Source: Epilithonimonas arachidiradicis
GTDB taxonomy: Bacteria; Bacteroidota; Bacteroidia; Flavobacteriales; Weeksellaceae
Reading direction: 5' to 3'
DNA: 64,000 nucleotides
NCBI RefSeq assembly: GCF_003610695.1
Contig: NZ_RAQH01000004.1
Coordinates: 1 to 64,000, forward strand
The position numbers and the translations under genes were made by a program. The stretch's first letter is position 1, and every line of letters starts with the position of its first letter. Positions 49,949 to 58,521 of this stretch are shown here, piece by piece. The notes under the pieces were generated by a model. It worked only from the letters and a program-made list of their open reading frames with translations, was not told where the DNA came from and searched no databases.

Positions 49949-50125
49949 ATGAAACTAAATGGCATCAAAGAAAACGAAGACTTTTATTATAACGAGCAAG
50001 GTTATAAGGTTTTTACAGAAAAATTCCACCTGAAGCGTGGTTATTGCTGTAAAAGCGGATGCAGGCACTGCCCGTACGGTTACGATAAAAAGACGGATAC
50101 TTTTATAAAGAAAGCTAAAAATTAA
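49949..50125 (+). CDS. DUF5522 family protein
   Basis: A 58-residue protein too short for many gene finders. It starts MKLNGIKENEDFYYNEQG, continues VFTEKFHLKRGYCCKSGCRHCPYGY and ends KKAKN. The cluster CCKSGCRHCPYGY with four cysteines matches the DUF5522 signature and probably binds a metal ion. Function unknown. The stop is 15 bases before the next gene's ATG, so the two are probably one transcript. Confidence 0.85.
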   Translation: MKLNGIKENEDFYYNEQGYKVFTEKFHLKRGYCCKSGCRHCPYGYDKKTDTFIKKAKN

Positions 50126-50140
50126 CAAATAATCTATGTT

Positions 50141-50674
50141 ATGAAAAAATATATATTTATCCTACTGACGGCTGTTTCTCTTGGAATTACTTCTTGTAGT
50201 CCCTTTCAGGTAAAATCTGATTATTCTGCAACGGCCAATTTTGCTAATTACAAAACTTACCTGCTAAGAACAGATGATTTGAAACTGAACGATCTTGATA
50301 AAGACAGAGTTTTGAATGAATTGTCCAAGCAGATTCAGGCAAAAGGATTAACATCGGGGCAAAATCCTGATTTGATTATCAATGTAAAAGCGTCTCACAA
50401 AAAAGTTCAAGACATTACCACTTCTTACGGCGGAGGCTGGGGTTGGGGAAGACCTTGGGGCTGGGGTGGCGGTTTCGGTATGGGAAATACCTGGACCAAC
50501 AATTACAACAGCGGGACAATTGTGATTGACATCATCGATGCAAAAACTCAAAAACTGGTTTGGCAAGGTGCGGGAAGCGGAATTTCTGTAGATTCGCCAA
50601 GATCGAAACAAAAACAAATTCCACAGGTTGTGGCTGAGATAATGGCTAATTATCCGCCGCAGAAAGGGAAATAA
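50141..50674 (+). CDS. DUF4136 lipoprotein
   Basis: 177-residue envelope lipoprotein with lipobox (GITSC, Cys19). The DUF4136 domain has VKSDYSATANFANYKTYLL after the signal, then NELSKQIQAKGL and a C-terminal IVIDIIDAKTQKLVWQGAGSG. A Gly/Trp-rich loop (GGGWGWGRPWGWGG) sits in the middle. Function unknown; common in Bacteroidetes. Followed by an intrinsic terminator. Confidence 0.88.
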   Translation: MKKYIFILLTAVSLGITSCSPFQVKSDYSATANFANYKTYLLRTDDLKLNDLDKDRVLNELSKQIQAKGLTSGQNPDLIINVKASHKKVQDITTSYGGGWGWGRPWGWGGGFGMGNTWTNNYNSGTIVIDIIDAKTQKLVWQGAGSGISVDSPRSKQKQIPQVVAEIMANYPPQKGK

Positions 50675-50760
50675 TTTTAAATATATCTCAGATTTTATAG
50701 ATTTCGCAGATGAATATTTGAGAAAAAATCTGCCTATTACAAAAATCTGCGGGAAGCATA

Positions 50761-50790
50761 AAAACCGCTATCATTTAGCGGTTTTTTTTT
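50761..50790 (+). terminator. Intrinsic terminator after DUF4136 gene
   Basis: AAAACCGCTA, loop TCATT, TAGCGGTTTT and T run, directly before the convergent nuclease gene's stop. Confidence 0.88.
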
Positions 50791-51628
50791 ATTCCGAAAT
50801 TTTTGTTATCATCAGTTCTTTAGCTTCTTTCAAAACTTCTGATTTCTTTTCTTGATTAAGTTCTAAAACATTCAACAAATTCTGATTATTGAATAATTCT
50901 TTTACCAAAACACATTTTTTCTCCAGCAATTTCTGCTTTTGTTTTCCCTCTAAAGTCGTCAGGCAAGTGATTGGATAAAGAGCATTTTGGTCCACCAAAC
51001 TTTTGATGTTCTTATCTTTCGGATAATCCCAGGACAACAATCTCAATCCATAATATTCTGAAAAGGCTACGGAATCTTTGGTAAAATAAGTATTGGTAAT
51101 CAGCCAGCCGTCGGTAAATTCGGTTTTGGTTCCGAAAAGATTGTATTGGATATCAGAAATATCTTTTATTCGGGATAAAACATACATTGGCGTTGTTACT
51201 GATATTTTCGTGTCTCCCGCATTCCGGAATTTACATTCTACCCAATAAGTTTTGTCGTTTTTCTTGGCGATGACATCCGCTTCGTGTGTCACCGAATGTC
51301 CTTTTATCAGTTGTCCCGTTTCGGTCTTGTAGCCGATGTTTTGAAAAACTCTTGATATCCATTGTTCAAAATAAAACCCTGCAGGTCCTAATTCCAGCAA
51401 AGCTTTTTTCAAACTATATCTAGCAGCGACAGAATTCGAGATTTTTTTCAGCTCTTCAAATGCCATTTTGTAAAGTTCGCCGGTTGTGATGCCTTCAAAA
51501 CATTTTGGTAAAACTATTTCCAAAACCCTTTTCACAGATTGTTCACCTGCTCCCGAATTCCGGAGTGAGTTTTCTAGCTTTGAAATTTCAAATTCTACCG
51601 TTTCGCCAGCATTATTTTTTATTTTCAT
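50789..51628 (-). CDS. ATP-cone plus Mrr-like nuclease-fold protein
   Basis: 279 residues with two domains. The N-terminal ATP-cone (about 1-85) is shown by VEFEISKLENSLRNSGA and LYKMAFEELKKISNSVAARYSLKKAL. The restriction endonuclease-like domain (about 90-200) has GYKTETGQLIKGHSVTHEADVIAKKNDKTYWVECKFRN, giving Asp118, Glu131 and Lys133 of a PD-(D/E)xK site. A helical tail follows. Such fusions occur in Bacteroidetes and have no defined role; a nucleotide-controlled DNA nuclease is a fair guess. No methyltransferase is adjacent. Confidence 0.8.
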   Translation of the reverse strand: MKIKNNAGETVEFEISKLENSLRNSGAGEQSVKRVLEIVLPKCFEGITTGELYKMAFEELKKISNSVAARYSLKKALLELGPAGFYFEQWISRVFQNIGYKTETGQLIKGHSVTHEADVIAKKNDKTYWVECKFRNAGDTKISVTTPMYVLSRIKDISDIQYNLFGTKTEFTDGWLITNTYFTKDSVAFSEYYGLRLLSWDYPKDKNIKSLVDQNALYPITCLTTLEGKQKQKLLEKKCVLVKELFNNQNLLNVLELNQEKKSEVLKEAKELMITKISE

Positions 51629-51639
51629 AATTTATATTT

Positions 51640-51715
51640 GAATTTATCGCAAAGTTTCTTTGCGTCTTTTAAACTTAGAATTTAATAAATTTTTGTGCCT
51701 TTGCGATAATTTTTT
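51640..51715. repeat. Inverted TTTGCG repeat
   Basis: ATCGCAAAGTTTCTTTGCG and GTGCCTTTGCGATAA bracket about 45 AT-rich bases upstream of the nuclease gene. Related words to the 65-bp elements, but in inverted order. Confidence 0.5.
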
Positions 51716-51740
51716 TTCGAATCTAAAGTCTTTTTTTCTT

Positions 51741-53057
51741 TTATTCCACAAACCAAATCTCAAACCGGCTTCCCTGTTCCAGAGGTTTATAATTCAAGTA
51801 GCCTTTATGGGCTTCGATAATACTTTTGCTGAGCGTTAAACCAATTCCGGAACCATTGCTTCTCGTCGTGAAAAACGGAAGGAAAATTTTATCCTGAATT
51901 TCCTTTGAGATTCCGGTTCCATTGTCTTCCACACTTAGAATGATACGTTTGTTGTGAGTTTTGATTTCGGTTTTAATTGTTCTTTCAACATTATCGGAAA
52001 CGGCGTAAATAGCATTGAGATAAAGATTAATTAAACATCTTTCAATCATCTTTTCATCAGCAGAAATCAGATGATTTTCCAATGAATTGATAATGGTGAT
52101 ATGTTTTTTTTCAAATTCAGGCTTAAGAAAATTGAGTGAAGATTCTACAATATTAGATATGGAAATTGTTTTAAAAACAGGTTTTGGAAGTTCGGCAACC
52201 TGTCGGTAATCATCCACAAAATTCAGTAATTGTTTTGATTTTGAATTGATAATCATCAGACTTTCCTTCATATCCTGCTGATCTTCCTTTTCGATAATTT
52301 CCTGGTTGGCAATATATTCAAGATTCTGAATCAGACTGTTAACAGGCGTTAAAGTATTCAGAAGTTCGTGGGAAATTACTTTCATCAGGTTATTCCAGGC
52401 TAATTTTTCTTTTTGTTCAATAATTTTCTGAACCGATTCTAAACTGATGATGCAAAAGCGGTTTTTCACATTCTGAACTTTTTTCGTCCTTAATGAAAAC
52501 GATTGTTTTGTATTTTCATTAATCGAAATATCAAAAAATTCCTGAGAGTTTTCGTAATTCGTTTGCTTGATGATTTGGTAGAAATCGGACGCTTTATTTT
52601 CGTAAAGATTCCACGAATTATACTTCGGGATTTCTAGAATTTCAAGAAAAATAGGATTCACATAAAAAACTTCCCAATCATCATTTTTCATTGACAAAAT
52701 CATCAAACCTATTTCGAGTTGATTCAAAATTTCCTCATACAATAGTTGGTAAGATGATAACGAAAGATGCTCTTCTTTACTTTGATAATACAATTTCACA
52801 GCATTATCAACCAGACCGTTTTCCTCAGTTTTTGGAAACAATGAAAAATCCTTTTTCTGAATCGCCAAAAGCAGTTTTTCTGTTTTCTGGATGTAAGACA
52901 AAGCCGAGGTCTGCGCCAAAATAATGCAGACCAAACCGACCAATGAAAACAAAACGCAATTGATCCATTTATTTTGAGAATAAAAATCAAAAGCAAAAAT
53001 CCCGCTGACAATCGAAAGCAGAATAAATATCAGCCAAAAAAACTGTTGTTTTTTCAT
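51741..53057 (-). CDS. Sensor histidine kinase
   Basis: 438-residue membrane kinase of the two-component pair with the gene upstream on the same strand. Two membrane helices at about 6-25 and 33-52 enclose almost no periplasmic loop, so it likely senses a cytoplasmic or membrane cue. A PAS-like region follows (about 105-210). The HisKA domain has KVISHELLNTLTP (His230), and the ATPase domain has INLYLNAIYAV (N box), VEDNGTGIS and GSGIGLTLSKSII. It resembles NtrY-type kinases. Confidence 0.9.
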   Translation of the reverse strand: MKKQQFFWLIFILLSIVSGIFAFDFYSQNKWINCVLFSLVGLVCIILAQTSALSYIQKTEKLLLAIQKKDFSLFPKTEENGLVDNAVKLYYQSKEEHLSLSSYQLLYEEILNQLEIGLMILSMKNDDWEVFYVNPIFLEILEIPKYNSWNLYENKASDFYQIIKQTNYENSQEFFDISINENTKQSFSLRTKKVQNVKNRFCIISLESVQKIIEQKEKLAWNNLMKVISHELLNTLTPVNSLIQNLEYIANQEIIEKEDQQDMKESLMIINSKSKQLLNFVDDYRQVAELPKPVFKTISISNIVESSLNFLKPEFEKKHITIINSLENHLISADEKMIERCLINLYLNAIYAVSDNVERTIKTEIKTHNKRIILSVEDNGTGISKEIQDKIFLPFFTTRSNGSGIGLTLSKSIIEAHKGYLNYKPLEQGSRFEIWFVE

Positions 53058-53230
53058 AGTTTTTTATAAATATACTTTCCTTAAAGTTCTTAATTTCAAT
53101 AAACTTGTTTATTCTTATTTAAAAATTAAGAAATGAAGAAGCCATTGATTCTAAATTTAAGAATTGATAAATCAATTTGATTAAGAATTTTAAGTTGAAA
53201 TATTTTACTTAACTTCTAAATGTTTTAAAA

Positions 53231-54574
53231 TTAAAGCTCAAATTTTTCCATTCTTCTGTATAACGCTGCTCTAGATAATCCCAAATCTTCCGCCGCCAGA
53301 GAAATATTTCCCCGATGTTTCTTCAATGCTTTTTTAATCAGGATTTCTTCCATTTCTTCGATGTTCAGATTCACGATTGTATTTTCTGATTCTTCATCTT
53401 GGGGCATCAGCAATTTAAGATTTTTTTCATTGGAAAGAATTACGCTTCGTTCGATGCAATGGTCGAGCTCACGGATGTTTCCAGGCCAGGAGTAATGGGT
53501 TAATTCAGAAATTAAATTTTCATTTAAAGCCAAATCAGGTTTGTGATATTTCTGCTTGTATTTTTCTAAAAAATAATCAGCTAAAGTTGAAATATCTTCA
53601 ATCCGTTCTCTCAGACTCGGAATATTCAATTCAACCGTATTGATTCTGTAATACAAATCTTTTCGGAAACGGTTTTCAGCAACGGCTTTTTTGAGGTTTT
53701 CATTGGTTGCAAAAATGAATCTCACATCCAACAATCGTTCTTTGCTTTCTCCGATTCTCGAAAGTTTTCTGTTTTGAATCAAACTCAACAATTTAGTTTG
53801 GAGATGAAGCGGAAGATTTCCGATTTCATCAAGAAAAACGGTTCCGTTTTCGGCATTTTCGATTTTTCCGGCATAATCCTGATGCGCATCCGTAAATGCA
53901 CCTTTTTTATAACCGAATAATTCCGATTCAAAAAGATTTTCCGAAAGACTTCCCAAATCGATATGAACAAAGGGCTGATTCTTCCTTTCCGACAATTCGT
54001 GAACGTGTTCTGCCAAAACATATTTTCCGGTTCCGTTTTCTCCCAAAAGCAAAACATTGGCATCGGTTGCAGAAACCCTCGAAATCTGATCCATCACTTC
54101 CTGCATTGCCGGAGATTGGGTTTCCAGTTGATATTGATTGGTTTTGATGCTGATATTTTCCCATTGATTCAGCTTCTTATTTTTTCGGGAAATATCGACA
54201 GCCAAATTTACGGAAGCGTAGAGTTTTTCGTTATTCCAGGGTTTTAGAATAAAATCGGAAGCACCGTTTTTCAGGGCTTCAACGGCTAATTCCACTTCAC
54301 CGTAAGCCGTCATCAAGATAATCGGAAGCTGAGGTTCCAGCGTTTTGATTTCCTGCATCCAATACAATCCGTCCTGTCCGTTTTCAAAACCTTTCCGGAA
54401 ATTCATATCCAGAAGAACCGCATCCACTTGCTGTTCGGATAAAAATTTCAGAATATTCTTGGGCTGACTGAGACAGCTCACTTCCGTAAAAAACTTTTTG
54501 AGCCAGACTCTCGCCGAAAACAAAATATCTTCGTCATCATCCACAATTAAAATATGAGCTTCTTTTTTTCGCAT
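53231..54574 (-). CDS. NtrC-type sigma-54 response regulator
   Basis: 447-residue transcription activator. The receiver domain (1-125) has ILIVDDDED and the phospho-acceptor Asp56 in VLLDMNF. The AAA+ domain (about 150-375) has Walker A GENGTGK (178-184), the sigma-54 contact loop GAFTDA (225-230, Asp in place of the usual Gly) and GTVFLDEIGNLPLHLQ. A C-terminal Fis-type HTH (about 400-447) has ISLAAEDLGLSRAALYRRM. It is divergent from the efflux operon, which carries a sigma-54 promoter and two probable binding palindromes. Confidence 0.95.
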   Translation of the reverse strand: MRKKEAHILIVDDDEDILFSARVWLKKFFTEVSCLSQPKNILKFLSEQQVDAVLLDMNFRKGFENGQDGLYWMQEIKTLEPQLPIILMTAYGEVELAVEALKNGASDFILKPWNNEKLYASVNLAVDISRKNKKLNQWENISIKTNQYQLETQSPAMQEVMDQISRVSATDANVLLLGENGTGKYVLAEHVHELSERKNQPFVHIDLGSLSENLFESELFGYKKGAFTDAHQDYAGKIENAENGTVFLDEIGNLPLHLQTKLLSLIQNRKLSRIGESKERLLDVRFIFATNENLKKAVAENRFRKDLYYRINTVELNIPSLRERIEDISTLADYFLEKYKQKYHKPDLALNENLISELTHYSWPGNIRELDHCIERSVILSNEKNLKLLMPQDEESENTIVNLNIEEMEEILIKKALKKHRGNISLAAEDLGLSRAALYRRMEKFEL

Positions 54575-54622
54575 TTAAAATTTAAATTTTGGCTAAAGCC
54601 TTTTTGTTTTGTCTACTTTTTA

Positions 54623-54640
54623 AATGGGCTAAAGCCCATT
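54623..54640. repeat. GGCTAAAGCC palindromic repeat
   Basis: AATGGGCTAAAGCCCATT with the following CCTATTGA is a recurring intergenic palindrome in this lineage. A shortened related GGCTAAAGCC occurs 31 bases upstream (54592-54601). Confidence 0.6.
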
Positions 54641-54701
54641 CCTATTGATATTAATGCTAATTATTTTTTTAAGCATTAAAATTATATTTGTTTAAAAAAA
54701 T

Positions 54702-54717
54702 CGAATTCTCGTGCCAG
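54702..54717 (-). promoter_or_regulatory. Possible sigma-54-like site facing the regulator gene
   Basis: TGGCACGAGAATTCGA on the minus strand has a perfect -24 block TGGCACG, but the -12 dinucleotide GC is replaced by CG. If used, it would give a leader of about 120 bases. Weak. Confidence 0.3.
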
Positions 54718-54795
54718 TGGAACGACAATTAAGTTATCAATTTTTCCCTAAAATAAAATGATTTATCATTTATAATTCATCATTTATAATTAATA

Positions 54796-54832
54796 TGTCC
54801 GTTTCCGTACAAAAAGTGTCCGATAATGAACA
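54796..54832 (+). promoter_or_regulatory. Tandem palindromic activator sites
   Basis: TGTCCGTTTCCGTACA (54796-54811) and TGTCCGATAATGAACA (54817-54832) share the form TGTCCG-N4-yGwACA and lie 21 bp apart, two turns of the helix. They lie about 64-100 bases upstream of the sigma-54 -24 element, the distance expected for enhancer sites of an NtrC-type protein. Confidence 0.7.
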
Positions 54833-54895
54833 GTTTTAAAATTAATAAAATTATATTTAATCACATTTACAGAGTGTTACAAGATTATAAATTTA

Positions 54896-54911
54896 TGGCA
54901 TTCACATTGTG
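54896..54911 (+). promoter_or_regulatory. Sigma-54 promoter of the efflux operon
   Basis: TGGCATTCACATTGTG aligns with TGGCACG-N4-TTGCW at correct spacing: GG at -24 and TTG at -12. Transcription would start about 20 bases before the ATG at 54944. Confidence 0.7.
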
Positions 54912-54943
54912 TAATTATCTGTAAGTAAAACAGTTATCTAAAT

Positions 54944-56185
54944 ATGGATACGAAAATAGTAAAAAAGAAATCTAAACTAAAATTTGTCTCAATTATCATC
55001 GCATCTGCATTAGCGGTTTCGGTTTTCGGATGGTATTTTTTGAATCAGAAAAAAACGTATAATGTAAAGTCAGAAGATATCACGATTGATGAAGTGACGA
55101 ATGGAAAATTCGAAGATATGTTGATGGTAACTGCACAGACGCAATCTCTTAATTCTTCTCTGGTGAATGTTTTGGAAGGTGGCGCGGTAAAAGAAATTTT
55201 TGCGGAGGACGGACAAATGCTGACAAAAGGACAACCCATCGCAAGAGTTTACAATCCGAATACAGAATTTAACTATCTGAATCAGGAAACGGGAATTATG
55301 CAGCAGATCAGCCAGATGAGAAGTTCGCTTTTAGAATTAAAGAATCAGGAATTCAGTCAGGATAAAGAATTATTGCAGTCTCAGAATGATTATAATACGG
55401 CGTTGCAGACTTTTAATCTTCAGAAAAGATTGTACGATGCGGAAATCGGAAAGAAAACCGATTATGATATTGCTTTACAAAATCTGAATTATCAGAAAGA
55501 CAGAAAACGAATTGTTGAAAAAGGAGCTTCTAATGAGAAAACTTCGAGAAATGCCCAGTTTGCGGCGATTAATAATTCCATTAATCAGATGGAAAAAAGC
55601 TTGAATATTCTTCGCTCCAACAAAAATAATTTCCTCATAATGTCGCCGGCTTCGGGAAGGTTGTCGTCATTCAATATTTCTCTCGGACAAAATCTGACAA
55701 GTGGTGAAAGCATCGGGAAAATAGATTTGATGGGCGGTTACAAGTTGGTCGCAAAAGTGGATGAATATTATATTAATAAATTAACTACAGGAATCAAAGG
55801 AACGCTTGACAACAACGGAAAAGAATATGAAGTGATTATCACGAAGATTCTTCCGGAAGTGAAAGACGGACAGTTTTCTGTGGAACTGAATTTCATTGAT
55901 GCAAAAATTTCAACCCTGAAAATCGGGATGACTTTCGGAGTGAAACTGAAATTATCTGCCGACACACAAAGTATGATGATTCCGAAAGGAAATTTCTACA
56001 AAGACACGAACGGGAAATGGATTTTTGTAGTGAAAAATAATAAAGCCGAAAAGCGAAACATCAGTCTCGGAAGAGAAAATCCTCTGTATTATGAAGTGGT
56101 TTCCGGATTAAAACAAGGCGAGTCTGTCATTACTTCGGATTATTCTGAATTGAAAAAATACGAATTATTAGATATTCAAAAATAA
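54944..56185 (+). CDS. HlyD/MacA-type membrane fusion protein
   Basis: 413-residue periplasmic adaptor anchored by one N-terminal helix (about 11-30). After it come a lipoyl-like half motif (LEGGAVKEIFAEDGQMLTKGQPIARVYNP), a coiled coil (about 110-215, rich in Gln/Leu/Lys), the second half motif with SPASGRLSSFNISLGQNL and a beta-barrel with VAKVDEYYINKL. It would link the inner-membrane ABC permeases to an outer-membrane channel, though no TolC-like gene is in view. It is the first gene behind the sigma-54 promoter. Confidence 0.93.
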   Translation: MDTKIVKKKSKLKFVSIIIASALAVSVFGWYFLNQKKTYNVKSEDITIDEVTNGKFEDMLMVTAQTQSLNSSLVNVLEGGAVKEIFAEDGQMLTKGQPIARVYNPNTEFNYLNQETGIMQQISQMRSSLLELKNQEFSQDKELLQSQNDYNTALQTFNLQKRLYDAEIGKKTDYDIALQNLNYQKDRKRIVEKGASNEKTSRNAQFAAINNSINQMEKSLNILRSNKNNFLIMSPASGRLSSFNISLGQNLTSGESIGKIDLMGGYKLVAKVDEYYINKLTTGIKGTLDNNGKEYEVIITKILPEVKDGQFSVELNFIDAKISTLKIGMTFGVKLKLSADTQSMMIPKGNFYKDTNGKWIFVVKNNKAEKRNISLGRENPLYYEVVSGLKQGESVITSDYSELKKYELLDIQK

Positions 56186-56228
56186 CAGTCAGAGCCTGAT
56201 TATTAAATAACACTAAAAAAATATAACG

Positions 56229-57005
56229 ATGCAAAAACTATTATTACTATTAATAACAATGATTATCGGACTTTTTGTGTCCACAACAACATTGAAAGGA
56301 AATGATTTTTCGAATGGGATTCAGAAATCAGAAACAAAAACTTTTAATTTGGGTTTATTCAATGCTGTGAAAACTTCCCAGGCAATCGAAGTGGAAATTA
56401 TAAAATCAAATGAAGAAAAAGCGGTTGCGACAAGCACGCATTTTTCAGAACTTAAAATCGAAGTGAAAAATAAAACGCTTTACATCCAATACAGACCTAA
56501 TGTTTCGCTTCAGAATGCCGATACAAAAGTGGTTGTTTACGCAAAAGAGCTTGTAAAAGCAGAAGCCGGAAATGCCTCTTCTATAAAAGTGAAAAGCCTT
56601 TTTGAAACTGCTGAACAAACTTTTGAAAGCAATGGAAGCGGAAGAATTGTTGCGGATTCTAAAGCTTCGGTTGTTAATATCAATACCGATAGTGCAGGTG
56701 GATTTTCAGGAAAAATCAATACGAAAAATCTGAATGTTGATGCTAATTCTGCAAGTTCGGTAAAAATCAGCGGTTCTGCAGATAATGCGAAAATCAATGT
56801 GGATAGTGCAAGTTCTGTGGATGCCAAAAATATGAATATTCAAACTGCAAAAGCAACGGCAAGCGCAACATCATCGTTAACTTTAAGCGTTTCCAAAGAA
56901 TTGACAGCTTCTGCAAGTTCATTAGCTAAAATCAGATACAAAACGTTATCGGGAATCAAATTTTCTGCGAACAGAAGTTCTGGTGGAACCATTGACTCAC
57001 TTTAA
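56229..57005 (+). CDS. GIN-domain protein (DUF2807, head GIN domain)
   Basis: 258 residues with a signal peptide (about 1-21). The DUF2807 beta-helix fold has NAVKTSQAIEVEIIKSNE early, VYAKELVKAEAGNASSIKVKS, and Ser/Ala-rich repeats such as NVDANSASSVKISGSADN and INVDSASSVDAKNM, typical of the family. Probably periplasmic or surface-located. Function unknown; it follows the adaptor gene by 43 bases in an efflux operon, an unusual place. Confidence 0.87.
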   Translation: MQKLLLLLITMIIGLFVSTTTLKGNDFSNGIQKSETKTFNLGLFNAVKTSQAIEVEIIKSNEEKAVATSTHFSELKIEVKNKTLYIQYRPNVSLQNADTKVVVYAKELVKAEAGNASSIKVKSLFETAEQTFESNGSGRIVADSKASVVNINTDSAGGFSGKINTKNLNVDANSASSVKISGSADNAKINVDSASSVDAKNMNIQTAKATASATSSLTLSVSKELTASASSLAKIRYKTLSGIKFSANRSSGGTIDSL

Positions 57006-57042
57006 AATAATTAAACTATAAACTTAGAAAACTCAGATTAAA

Positions 57043-58500
57043 ATGAAGACCTTAAAGATGATTAATAAAAGCATTTTGACTTTGATGATGTTTTTATTGA
57101 CGGTGAATCTGAAATCTCAATCAAAAGTGGATGTGGAATTCAACCCAAATATTGCCACGTATTCCGTTGTCGAATATCTTGTAGCGAAACATCAGGGAAG
57201 ACTTTTCTACATCGACGGGAAAGCGGACATCGGTCATTTACCTTTGGCAGATTTGGCGAACAGAGAAATGGAAAAATATGATAATTCGAAAATCATCAAA
57301 GCGATGCAGGATTATCTGCAGGTTGCCGGCCAGCAACAGGATTTGACTTATCAGGTTTTACTGAAGCACAATATTTTTCCTGCAAAAGGCTACGCTTACC
57401 AGATTGAGGAAAATGATAATGCGAAGAAAAAAGCAGTGGAGAAATTCGCCGAACAGTTGAGAGAATTTTACATCGAAAGAAATCTGGGAAAATTCTTCAA
57501 AGATCAAAGTCATTTTTTAGAAGGTGCAAAGAAGGAGGTAAGAAAAAATATTCCGGCTGGCTATATGGCTAAAATGGAGCAATATTATGGCGAGAGGTTT
57601 CTGGCGTACAGATTCTGGATTAATCCGTTGGATATTATGCCTAACATTCCGGTCTTCTGGCACGGCAACGGCCCAATGATTAAGTCTGACAAAGGGCAGA
57701 TTGCCAATATGATCAGCAGTCCTTATCTTCCGCTGGAAAAGAAAAATAATATCAGGGATTATAAAGAATTTGGTTTCGATCATCCGGAAACGCTCAACTT
57801 TTTAATCACACACGAGTTCGGGCATTCGTTTGTCAACCCGCATTTGGGCCCATATGAAGACAGGATTAACAAGAGCAGTAATCTGATGTCTGAGGCTCTT
57901 GTTGATAAGATGGCGATGCACGGTTATTCTTACTGGCCGTCTTGTGTTGCCGAGCATATCGTAAGAACTGGAGAAATCCGAATTGCGCTGGCTGATGGCA
58001 ATCAGAAATTGGCTGAAAATTTACGAAAACAACATATGAATGACTATTCCTTTGTTCTGATTCCTGAATTTGAAAAGAAAATGGAAGTATATGAAAACAA
58101 CCGTAAAAAATATCAATCGTTTAAAGATTTTGTTCCTGAATTGCTAAACGTTTTGGATGAAACCAGTGTCGAAAAAGTGAGAACAAAATTGGGTTTATCT
58201 AATGTAAAATACGAAGTGAATTTAACGGTAAATGTTCCCGAAAACAGCGGTGATGTTTATATTACAGGTAATCAGTCAAGCATCGGGAATTGGAATCCTA
58301 ACGTCATTAAACTTAATAAAACCGGTGAAACAACCAGACAAATTACATTCAAAACTTACCCTGATTTGAAATTCAAATTAACCAAAGGAAACTGGGAAAC
58401 AGAAGGGAAAATCGACGGAATCGAAGAAGGGAAAGATGTTTCTTTGTCACTGGATAAAAATACGAGTGTGAATTACACTGTGAAAAACTGGAAACAATAA
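57043..58500 (+). CDS. DUF4932 metallopeptidase with CBM20-like domain
   Basis: 485-residue exported protein. A signal peptide ends near SQSK (about 26). The DUF4932 region has a zinc site HEFGHSFVNPH (HExxH at 257-261, third His at 267). At the C-terminus (about 385-485) VNVPENSGDVYITGNQSSIG and WNPNVIKLNKT resemble a starch-binding CBM20-like beta domain. Predicted zinc peptidase acting in the periplasm or outside; its target is unknown. It lies between the GIN-domain and retropepsin-like genes within the efflux operon. Confidence 0.83.
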   Translation: MKTLKMINKSILTLMMFLLTVNLKSQSKVDVEFNPNIATYSVVEYLVAKHQGRLFYIDGKADIGHLPLADLANREMEKYDNSKIIKAMQDYLQVAGQQQDLTYQVLLKHNIFPAKGYAYQIEENDNAKKKAVEKFAEQLREFYIERNLGKFFKDQSHFLEGAKKEVRKNIPAGYMAKMEQYYGERFLAYRFWINPLDIMPNIPVFWHGNGPMIKSDKGQIANMISSPYLPLEKKNNIRDYKEFGFDHPETLNFLITHEFGHSFVNPHLGPYEDRINKSSNLMSEALVDKMAMHGYSYWPSCVAEHIVRTGEIRIALADGNQKLAENLRKQHMNDYSFVLIPEFEKKMEVYENNRKKYQSFKDFVPELLNVLDETSVEKVRTKLGLSNVKYEVNLTVNVPENSGDVYITGNQSSIGNWNPNVIKLNKTGETTRQITFKTYPDLKFKLTKGNWETEGKIDGIEEGKDVSLSLDKNTSVNYTVKNWKQ

Positions 58501-58521
58501 TTAAACAATCAATAAACTAAA

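Larger units (their letters stand above)
54575..54943. other. Divergent regulatory region of the efflux operon
   Basis: 369 bases between the regulator gene and the efflux operon. It holds a palindrome repeat AATGGGCTAAAGCCCATT (54623-54640), a partial TGGCACG-type site facing the regulator (54702-54717), two tandem palindromes (54796-54832) and a sigma-54 promoter (54896-54911). No ORF or RNA gene is seen. Confidence 0.6.
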
